Assembly: GCA_021904315.1 (NCBI GenBank)
Contig: CM038912.1
Location: forward strand, 13,479,061 to 13,543,060
Source of the DNA: Sphagnum magellanicum
Lineage: Eukaryota > Streptophyta > Sphagnopsida > Sphagnales > Sphagnaceae
Direction of reading: 5' to 3'
DNA: 64,000 nucleotides
Of the stretch, positions 37,999-46,775 are shown one piece after another. A program made the translations under genes and the position numbers. Position 1 is the first letter of the stretch. Each line of letters starts with the position of its first letter. The notes below the pieces were generated by a model, which did no database searches, was not told where the DNA came from, and saw only the letters and a list, made by a program, of their open reading frames with translations.

Positions 37999-38015
37999 CC
38001 TAAGCTTTGATAACA
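37999..38015 (-). other. copia primer-binding site (tRNA-Met type)
   Basis: TGTTATCAAAGCTTAGG on the minus strand starts directly after the 5' LTR and resembles the common plant copia primer site TGGTATCAGAGC, which pairs with initiator tRNA-Met. Confidence 0.75.
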
Positions 38016-38328
38016 TGTTAACAAATAGGAAATCTAGTCAAGTGCAAACATAAATATTTATTGAACGAAAATTAAACCATGATGCTCATAACATGGAACA
38101 TAACATTAAGAACTCCTCAAGGTTCTTGTCACATGAAATACACAAACTTGTGCAATGAAGAAAAGAGAACCAAACCATCAACACCAAGGTATTTAACTAA
38201 AAGACCAAACCACAAATAACCAAACTAATATAAGTAAAAAAAGTAATTCAACCTTGTGAAAATAACCTATTTACTTTCCTACTCAAGTAACTAATGGAAC
38301 CTAATTAATTGAGTTTGAATTTTCAACA
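38016..38328 (-). repeat. 5' LTR of the copia element
   Basis: 313 bp. It is the partner of 32312-32624, followed at 38329-38333 by the second TAGTA copy of the target duplication. Confidence 0.95.
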
Positions 38329-38759
38329 TAGTAATGCATAGGGAAGGTGGCAATTTGTGGATAACAAGCTAAATTCAATTTGTTAACTATGGTTATTCTT
38401 ATTTTGTTTCTTGGCAACTTTTCATTTTTTATCCATTGTCTTTGCAAAAATTCTTCCTAATTTCATTTGATTTAGTTAAAAAGGTTTTACAATTGATCCA
38501 TTTTGTTGACAAATTCGGGTGATCAAACAATTGTATGGGAATGAAATTAAGGATTGTTTATTTAATCTAAAATCTTACTATCTTCAAATATGTGACTTAG
38601 TTGTGACATTCTAGGTGGTGTTTGATGAAATGGGACAAACTGGATATCTGAAGGTGATATATTTTGGACCATTAACAAGCATAATCACTTGCTCCTATTC
38701 TTCATATTTAAATTGAACATGAGTTATTTTCATGTGTAAAATTATATTGCTAATTGTGA

Positions 38760-40010
38760 ATGATGACAACTTTGTTGTTGTGGATATGGAAATAAGCTTT
38801 AGTAGTTTAATTATGGAATTTAATGTGAATAGTGATCAACTACATTGTCATTGTTTTCAATATGGAAACAAATTGATATACTCTAATTGTGGAGTTGGTC
38901 ATGACTAGTCAACATTCTATCATTGTTTTCAATATGGAAACAAGCATCATTAATTGTGGAGTTTGTGTGGACAGTGACAACTCTGTCGTTGCTCTCAATA
39001 TGGAAACATTCAACTATAGTTTATCGATTGTGCTTTTGTTGTGAACAGTCACAATTATGTCATTGTTCTCAATATGGAAATAAGCTTCTCTATAATATTC
39101 TGATTGTGTATTTGTTGTGAACAATGACAACTCTATTGTTGTTCTTAATATGGAAATAAGCTTCAATATGTACATTATGGAATTTGTGTGGACAGTGACA
39201 ATTCAATTGTTCCTTTCAATGTGGAAACAAGCTTCAATATGTACATTGCTCAGTTTGTGTGGAATGTGACAACTCTATTGTTGCTTTCAATATGGAAACA
39301 AGCATCAATATTTTGATTAAGGAGTTTGTGTGGACAATGCCAATTTTGTTATTGCTCTCAATATGGAAACAAGCTTCAGTATGCACATTGTGGAGTTTGT
39401 GTGGATAATGACAACTTTGTTGTTGCTCTCAATATGGAAACAAGAAATACAATATGTTAATTGTGTTTTTGTTGTGAACAATGACAACTCTATTGTTGTT
39501 TTCAATATGGAATCAAGCTTCAGTATTCTAATTGTGGAGTTTGTGTGGACATTGACAACTTTCGTGTTGTTCTTGATATGGAAACAAGCTTCAATATAAT
39601 GATGAAACTAAACGAAGCTATGAATAATGACATTTACGTCATTGCTTTCAATATGGAAAATTACAAAAAATTGTTTGTTAATTATGTTTTTGTTGTGAAC
39701 AGCATGACAACTATGTCATTGGTCTCAATATGGAAACAATATTTATAAAGTTGATTGTGGAGTTTGTGGTGAACAATGACAACTTTGTCATTGTTTTCAA
39801 TATGGAAACATCTTGGAGTATTTTGATTATGGACGAAGCTATGAACGATGACATTTTTGCCATTGCTTTCAATATGGAAGTAAAATTCATAATGCTAGTT
39901 GTGGAGTTTGTTGTGAATAATGACAACTATGTTGTTGCTCTCAATATGGAAATAAGTTGGAGTATGCTGATTGTGGAGTTTGTTGTGGATAGTGAGAAAT
40001 TTGTTGTAAT
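38760..40010 (+). repeat. ~72-bp tandem array, about 17 units
   Basis: The anchor CAATATGGAAAC (with variants) recurs near 38787, 38858, 38931, 38997, 39070, 39146, 39219, 39288, 39359, 39430, 39504, 39575, 39649, 39726, 39800, 39870 and 39941. Each is preceded by GACAACT.TGTTGTTG and followed by TTGTGGAGTTTGTGTGG. Spacing is 66-77 bases. Long ORFs on both strands here (for example 39330-39599 and 39730-40047) come from the repetition and are not treated as genes. The array starts about 430 bases after the copia element and probably belongs to the 3' part of the CACTA element. Confidence 0.93.
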
Positions 40011-40047
40011 TGTATGTAGGCTTTCTAAAATTTTCTTCCACTTTTAA

Positions 40048-42603
40048 ATGTTATAGGAATCATATTGGCTTTTGGATTAAGGATATGCTTCAAGGTGTTA
40101 TTTTTTTGTGCTTGTAGCTAATCAACACCAACACTTTGACTTGAATCTAATTGGTGTTTTGTTGTTGTGAAGTATTCCCACTTCCTTTCTCTCTTCGTTT
40201 TGAATTTTCCATTGCGCCAAGTTCTTGTGAATTTGAATCTACCATTGAAATTCATGTTGGTAGAATGTGTGTAGGTAAAATGCATGAAAGCTCTATTCAA
40301 AATATGATGAATGAATAAAATTGTAGTGAAATGTGGAAGGTAGTGCTAAGCTTGCAAGACTTTGAAATGCAAAATGTGAAGCAACCTTTAAGGTGTAGAA
40401 TGTAATTAAAGTTCTAAGGCATGTGTGTCATGTGAACTTTGAGGCAATAAGTGTGAAATGCAAGTAGAGCTTTGAGATTGAAACTTTAAGGTCAAGCTCT
40501 AATGTTGCACAATGTTTTTGAAATTGTATTGCAAGTAGAAAGTACTCTTTTCAATAGGCTATCACATAGGAATTAAAGATCATAGGCAATCAATGATGTT
40601 AATGACATAAATGTTTTTGTAAAAAGATATTACTTACAACATAATTTTCTTAACTTTAGCTTTGACATACAAAAATTCTGTAGAAATTAACGATGCCATC
40701 AATAGCTAGGTCAATTAGTTATTCACAATTCCATACACATTTGAATAGTAATAATCATTTTCAAGTTTATCGCCCATGTTATCTCCATGTCTGAATAGAC
40801 CATTATTATATTTGTTAATGTCCCTATCTCATTTTAAAGTCCTTTCATTTGCATTGTTATTGTTGTTCAAGTGCCATCTTATAGTTGAATACAACTCTTG
40901 AAAAAGTTCATAGCATTATTTTTTCATTTTCATGTGGCTTATAAAGCGTTTGATTTAGTTGGCATCCTTTAAAATATACTAAGAAATATAGTCTTACTTT
41001 TATCTATTTCAGCATGTAATAGAAGACATCTTCTTATGTACACTTGAGTAGTGAAAGCTTTTATTGCATGCAACTCTTTCATCAATGATGGAAAGATAAA
41101 ACAATAAATCAGTCAAAGCACAAAAAAAGATTCAATTGTGATCAAAGTTAAGCACATGAACCTATTTATTGAAAAAATCAACCTTCATTTACAAAAAAGC
41201 TACAAATGACCTTCATATCAATGAAAATAATTATCATAAATCTATTGTGGGCACAACAACTATAATGAGCTTCAACACAGCAGGCAATATAACCCTAACC
41301 ACATAGCAAATAGCAAGAAGCATTTAAAATGTAAATGGCTAACTGAGTTCCATTCAAAACATGAAAAACAATTGATACATGGGCATTAAGTTTACAAAGC
41401 TAGGCTGCAAAGTGGCATCTGCCTAAACTAATGTCAATCAACTATACTGACTTCCATTATTATATCATTATGTATCCATGCCAGGGAAATTTGTCCAATC
41501 TTTAGAGAAAGCCTTGACTATTTGGGCAACCCATCTCTTGCACAAGCCCAAAACATTCTTGCATCTAAGGCTCCAATGTTGTGGTAGTGGGAAGATGAGA
41601 GGGGTGTCTTGTCTTGCCGAAGGCACCTTGGGTGATATGTGTGACCTAATCTACTTTAAGAGATTCATCTGACCCCTTCAACTCCATCAAGGACCTTGCT
41701 ACATCTTGTGGAGTTGAAGGTCAATGAATTGAAGATGACAATATCTTCAATGTTTGAACATTCAAGCATGAGTTATGAATGTGCTTCAATACTCATTATA
41801 TGCGTTGATTCAGTCAATTGGGCTCTGAAGCACTGGCATTATCATTGAAACTTATACTAGTTTAAAGAGAAGAACACCCACCACAGTCTGAATCAGCAAT
41901 AGCTCAAAGCTCAGGAAGGATGTGGCATGGAACTTCAGAGTTTCTGGTAGCCCAGTTTTGAGCTGCAGAGATATAGATCAGTTGGTGATCAAACTAATTC
42001 ACTCCTACCCACAGTCTTACCATCACTAACGAAAACAATTTCCACTGTATCCCCACCTTGTGGAGAGATATTTTGATCTGCAAAATGGTTTCATGGAGTA
42101 TATATCATTCCAATCACACTTTTGCAACAGAACAGCATGTAAAATTTTAAGCAGGTCTAAATGTCATATATGTTTCTGATATATGGCTCAACTGAGCAAC
42201 CAAGCTTCAAAGTTCAACAGCTTTAATTAATATCTTCTTTGTGAGTAACAGAGAGAGAAGAGCCTAGATTCAAAGAGTAGAGGGATTTCCCTAATCTCTA
42301 AACCTCAATATTTGAAGTCATAGTACCAAAGAACTTTTGTAGACTCAAACAAAAGCTCATGTGGATTCAAACAAGAGTTTATCTTTTCTGGGCTGAAGAT
42401 CCCTTCTTCAGCACCACCAGCTGTGAAAACACCGAATGCAGAAGAAATCTAAATCTAGAACAGAAAGAACACTTGCAACACATCGGCCACCCTATTAGCA
42501 GTTTGTGAGAATTTTTTCTTTTCTCAGCTGCAGCTCAGATGCATGTACAAGGCAAAAAAGAGTATTACAATTTAGCTGAACTGGAATTGGAACCGGCCCC
42601 ATC
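40048..42603. other. intergenic DNA downstream of the EXORDIUM-like gene
   Basis: No gene is supported. Sequence from about 41.25 to 42.6 kb is less AT-biased and may include the 3' untranslated region of the gene at 42604-43911. I found no convincing polyadenylation signal. A 64-codon ORF at 41478-41672 has no recognisable domain. Confidence 0.5.
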
Positions 42604-43911
42604 TTAGACCTGCCCTGCACACTGTTGCGTTGCTGGATTGTAGATCCATGGCAGTAGAAACTGACGACCCTTCACCCCCTGAGCATTGAAACTAGCTCCT
42701 TTCTTGTTAGTCAAGAGATTGCCAGGGTATCCAGGATATGCACCCTCACCATAGATTCCACCGCAAACTCCTGCGATTTCTAAGGGGTCGTCTGCATCTC
42801 CTTGGAAATAGCCGTTGCCGTACGGATCGGTTGCAGCTCCCGCAATCAGGGATGCCAGTGTGATGATCATTCCATCGATTCCCAAGTCGCTGTTGGGTGG
42901 TTTCAGAGCCGGGGTCTTGGGTCCAGTGCCAGGGGCAGCCTGTGCGTAGGGCCAGTCGCAGAAACCTGGACACTGTTTGACGGCATTGCCGACCCAGGCG
43001 TAAGGGAGAACATGGTTATGAGTCGCCTTCACAGGTGTGGTGTACAAGTGCGTTCCACATTCTTGGCTACAGAAGCCTTGTACTGCAACATTAGCAGCTG
43101 TGAGCACAACGTACAATCCGGATGTGTCTAAAGGAAGTTGACCAGCGGTGATTGCATCTATGACCAGAGCTTCAACATCAGAGACCTTGAGTGTTTTGCC
43201 TTTGATGTACGTAACGTAGTCATACACGTGTCCGGCAATCACGGTTGGTGCAACGGATACCTTTTCTGCGTCCTTGAATCCTTTGGTGATAGCCCACCAG
43301 CCAGCAACAGTGGGGGTTCCCTTCACGGCTTTGCCAGCGAAAGATGCCAAAAACTCCCCCAGTGTAGCTCTTTGACTGAGACTGAAGAGACCGTAATAGA
43401 TCAAGTAGACCTTGAGAACCCCTTGCTTGTTCCCTGTGAGTACGGGTCCTTTGTGGTAGGGGACAACCAGCGGTTCAGGCGTGACGAGAAACTTACTGCT
43501 CCCGAGCTGCTTCGATACCGAAAGTTGGCGATGATACGGGAGAACTCGGGCGGCATTCGCCCATTTGGTCTGAAACGGATCAGATCTAGTACCTTCACCC
43601 ACACGACTGACGCCCTGCAATGGACTGTCATCATCCCTCTGATATGCCGCAGACGACGGACCAACGCTCCCATGCCAGGGCCACGAAACGATCGTGAGCA
43701 ACAGGAACGTAGACAGCACCCCGATCACGATATTACGGTTACGGATGGCAGAGCTGAACTTGTTCACTCCCATGACTGCATCCAGCTTCAAAGACGTGGA
43801 CGTCAATGACTTCACAGGCAGCTGCTGCTGCAGACTCCCCTTCAACGTCGAGCTTGTCCGAGGTAAAATGGGCTCCTTCATGGTAGAGTTACTCCTCTGC
43901 ACCGCCGCCAT
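42604..43911 (-). CDS. EXL: EXORDIUM-like (PHI-1 family) protein with N-terminal membrane anchor
   Basis: A 435-residue single-exon protein of the phosphate-induced-1/EXORDIUM family, extracellular plant proteins tied to brassinosteroid- and sugar-linked growth; their biochemical activity is unknown. Family blocks: PYHKGPVLTG (151-160), VYLIYYGLFSLSQRATLGEF (168-187), WWAITKGF (205-212), CSQECGTHLYT (281-291), AWVGNAVKQCPGFCDWPYA (305-323), GIDGMIITLASLIAGAATDP (344-363), GVCGGIYGEGAYPGYPGNLL (381-400) and the end RQFLLPWIYNPATQQCAGQV. The family Cys residues are present (281, 285, 314, 318, 383, 431). I start at the ATG at 43911 (G at -3 and +4). The frame extends only to a GTG at 43962, directly preceded by an in-frame TAA. 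Members usually have about 310-340 residues with a cleaved signal peptide. Here about 60 extra N-terminal residues precede a hydrophobic span at 61-78 (IVIGVLSTFLLLTIV), suggesting a type II signal anchor. No defects are seen. Confidence 0.93.
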   Translation of the reverse strand: MAAVQRSNSTMKEPILPRTSSTLKGSLQQQLPVKSLTSTSLKLDAVMGVNKFSSAIRNRNIVIGVLSTFLLLTIVSWPWHGSVGPSSAAYQRDDDSPLQGVSRVGEGTRSDPFQTKWANAARVLPYHRQLSVSKQLGSSKFLVTPEPLVVPYHKGPVLTGNKQGVLKVYLIYYGLFSLSQRATLGEFLASFAGKAVKGTPTVAGWWAITKGFKDAEKVSVAPTVIAGHVYDYVTYIKGKTLKVSDVEALVIDAITAGQLPLDTSGLYVVLTAANVAVQGFCSQECGTHLYTTPVKATHNHVLPYAWVGNAVKQCPGFCDWPYAQAAPGTGPKTPALKPPNSDLGIDGMIITLASLIAGAATDPYGNGYFQGDADDPLEIAGVCGGIYGEGAYPGYPGNLLTNKKGASFNAQGVKGRQFLLPWIYNPATQQCAGQV

Positions 43912-44520
43912 TACTACTTCTTGCAAGACACCAAGAAAATTTGCTGGGCCAGGTACTACCACTTACACCCGCCCGCCAATTCTATCAGAATGCAGTCACA
44001 TTCACAACCAACAAACATTAACACGCACAAACCTCTCCTCTCCCCCGCCCCCCCCAAATGCTCTTCTTTCACAGGGAAAAAGGGAGCTGCGGACGCAAGA
44101 GCGCTTGGGGTAACTTAGGTGTCTGTGTAGTTGGCTGCTCGGGACTCGGAGCAAATGACAATGCCACAGACAGCGACTGGTCGTGAAAGAATCAGACACT
44201 AGCAACTACATCTCGCGAAACCCCACTTGAGATTGTTGTAACGTCTACTGCTACTACGAAGCTCAGATTGCTACTGCTGCTGCTGCTGCTGACAAAATGC
44301 TGACACGAACGCGAAAATAGGGAGAAAATAAGAAGACGAAGAAGAAGATAATGTAGCCGGCGCACGCCGAGCGTCGCGGCATTCACGCGCCGAGTTCTGA
44401 CAGCCGAGCACTTGACGCGGTAACCGCACGATCCTTAATGCGGTCACCTGCTCCGGCGTCGTCCCCGACGCGCTGCTTACCTAGCCAACGTAGGCAGAGT
44501 GTGCCTCTTGGGCATGTTCC
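43912..44520 (-). promoter_or_regulatory. CpG-dense promoter and 5' leader of the EXORDIUM-like gene
   Basis: GC-rich DNA runs from the start codon to about 44.5 kb and then drops abruptly to AT-rich DNA. Within 44350-44480 there are more than 20 CpG dinucleotides, while the surrounding repeats have almost none. On the gene's strand there are C/T-rich microsatellite-like tracts (CAG/CTG at about 44275-44292, CTT at about 44330-44350), typical of plant 5' leaders. No clear TATA box was seen. ORFs on the gene's strand here begin with GTG or TTG, so they are not convincing upstream ORFs. Confidence 0.6.
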
Positions 44521-46775
44521 CTACTGTAAAGGTCTGTAACTAGGTCGTAAAGTAGCTAAGTAGGTCAGAAAAAACAGTAGGTACGTAGAAATGACGGAAT
44601 TGGCTCTAATAGCTGATTCTGCCATCTAAGAGGGCTCGAAAACTTGCTGACTTGGCAAATTTGGATCTTCCAGCCCAGAAGCCCAGGCTTTTGTGAATAT
44701 TCCTTGTAACCAGGGTCAATAGCTTTTTCAAATGCATGCAACAAGCATATTAAAGTCTCGTGTGGCAAACATTGTCATTTTCTTAACTCCATTATATGAC
44801 ATAATCTTCCAATAATGATTATACATTTAAAATAGTGACCAAAATGTGTATATTGAACATGGAATTTTCTTTTGAAGTTGTTCAAACTTCTACTTCAGAT
44901 GTTAATGTCAAAAGGTTTCACCTTTGTCCATTATGTTGGGTGTGTAGACCAACAAGTGGGTATATGATTGAAACTATGTATATTTATTACATAGTGGTAG
45001 AAATTTATATTTTTGTTTGCACAAATATCTTTTCATTTTGTAATTTTCTATGTGTAACTATTATGTCATATCATTTTCCTACCATGTATTTCACACAATC
45101 ATAAACTTTATCAAAACCTTTGAAAACTAAAATTTCAATTCCCTTCACAATTTTATTTCATGAAACTTTATATTCATATAACAATTTGTTCTCATTAGAT
45201 GAAAGTCTCTCCAAAAGTCACAAACACTCAATTATATATACTAACCAAAAGGAAACGAAACAATAAATTTTCGAAAGTTTACACATCACATGGCTCCCTA
45301 TGTGATTCAACATGCACATTAATGTGAAAAAGATTTTCCACATGAACTATAATGTGTGGGTCAATGCAAAAACTATGACCAAATCATAATTAAATTATGA
45401 AATCCAATCTCCAAGTAAATTACCAAATTTAACCTTTAGGTAATTACATCGATAATTATTTAATTACATCAAGTTATAGGTGAATTATCTAATTCACCGT
45501 AATAAACTCATTAGAATGTTATTCAATATAATGAGTTGATATTTTACAATTATTTTGTGCATAAAGACCTAGGATTTTTTATGAATGCCATATTATGGGA
45601 TATAATTTCATTTGATTTCTTGTGTGGGTAATATGATTTTCATAAAACCTACCTACCATCTTTGTAGGTTTTATGAATTTCACAAAATTTGTTTCTTTCC
45701 CTATTCACCCTTTCTTTGCGCTATTACACCGATGTAGGTCTTGACCTACAATCTTTACATCCGATAAAACCTTCAACCGTAGTCTTTATTGGAATTAGAC
45801 CCAATTTTGGTTTTGCTTCACATGGGCTTTTACTTTGTTGAAGCCTACCACCTTCAATTTTTCTTACCGCATGCCTACCACATGTGAACATTATGAGTCT
45901 ATAAAATAGCCTACATAGTCATCTATCATAAGCTCTTGGAAATGCCATGATGTCAAAAATTGTTGATTTGTAAAACCAAGTTCACAACCACTAGCTACTT
46001 AGCTTGGTCCTCCTAGTGGCCACTACCAAATGTCAAAGGAATGACATTTGGTTTGTCCAAATGAAATTTCCCAATCATCACATGTTGGTCAAGTCCAAAG
46101 GACTTTCATTGTTTAAGAACATTTGAAAAGCCCTTGACAACCCAAAAACAAAAGGAGGGAAATTTTATTCAATCCACCATAACTAGAAGGCACAAATTAT
46201 TTCTAGGAACTCAAGGCATCAAATGATAATCACTAGAACTCAACAAGAACTCTCTTCAATAACATCTCTCCCACTTCCACTACTTTACACCCCTTTCATT
46301 TAATTGAACATTCACGATCTAGATTGACTATGTTGAAGAAGAAAATTTTAGTGCATGAATAACGCGCTATAAACAATGAACATTGAATCAATTTATAAGT
46401 ATTGAAGTATATTTGCAATTTTTCATACTTTGTGACGTGTATTTTTTTGACACAAATATACTTCATATGTTCAAGTTTATAAAATTTTGTTAGAATTTAT
46501 TTTTAAATAAACTAGTTTAAGTCTAAAGTTAATGCAATATACTTTAAATGAACAAAAATAATCCAAGATGGGATGTCCAAACGTACCAAAAAAATCAAAT
46601 GCATAATTTCTATTTCTATGACTACAACTTTTGGGGGGCATAAGGTGCTTTCACCCAAAGTTGAAATCAAGAATATGGACATAAAAAAACAAAGGATGAA
46701 CTTCATGTTTCCAAGAAAATGAAATGATATCATTAAACAACATCTAGTGGATGAATAATCACCATCTACTTATGC
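44521..46775. other. AT-rich intergenic DNA
   Basis: No gene, recognisable element or clear repeat was found over about 2.2 kb. Short ORFs have no domains. Confidence 0.6.

Larger units (their letters stand above)
32312..38328 (-). mobile_element. Ty1/copia LTR retrotransposon, full length, broken
   Basis: A complete 6017-bp element lies on the minus strand. It has two 313-bp LTRs, a TAGTA target duplication at 32307-32311 and 38329-38333, a primer-binding site, a leader, gag, protease, integrase, reverse transcriptase, RNase H and a polypurine tract. Integrase before RT defines copia. About 25 of the 313 LTR positions differ (about 8%). At 1e-8 substitutions per site per year that suggests roughly 4 million years, and several times older at slower gymnosperm-like rates. 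The coding part carries many breaks (more than ten), so it is inactive. It landed in the acidic tail exon of the CACTA gene. Confidence 0.95.
22148..40328 (+). mobile_element. large decayed CACTA (En/Spm) transposon, outer limits tentative
   Basis: Plus-strand blocks from 24.1 to 32.3 kb follow the order of a CACTA transposase gene: N-terminal Cys region, TNP2 (Transposase_21) core, DUF4218-like block, DUF4216 block, acidic tail. A copia element (32312-38328) sits in the acidic tail, and a 28.1-31.2 kb block of other DNA sits between DUF4218 and DUF4216. The outer limits are the only CACTACAA (22148) and TTGTAGTG (40328) pair I found in the expected orientation. It is just 8 bp long and the flanking 3-base duplications do not match, so only about 24.07-38.4 kb is well supported. 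The element is dead. Confidence 0.6.

Noticed and set aside
39330-40047. Long ORFs in the 72-bp array
   Set aside because: They arise from a tandem unit whose length is near a multiple of three. Both strands show them and no known domain appears.
41478-41672. 64-codon ORF downstream of the EXORDIUM-like gene
   Set aside because: No domain, a chance-sized ORF in sequence that may be the gene's 3' region.
43138-43809. 223-codon plus-strand ORF antisense to the EXORDIUM-like gene, with other overlapping ORFs at 42746-43131, 43401-43673 and 43694-44118
   Set aside because: They are shadows of a GC-rich coding exon in other frames. They show no domains, and the minus-strand frame carries a full conserved family protein.
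43912-43962. Upstream extension of the EXORDIUM-like ORF starting VVPGPANFLG
   Set aside because: It begins with GTG directly after an in-frame stop. The first ATG is at 43911 in a strong context.
44002-44386. Two candidate upstream ORFs in the leader of the EXORDIUM-like gene
   Set aside because: Their first codons are TTG and GTG, not ATG, and the translations reflect C/T-rich leader repeats.
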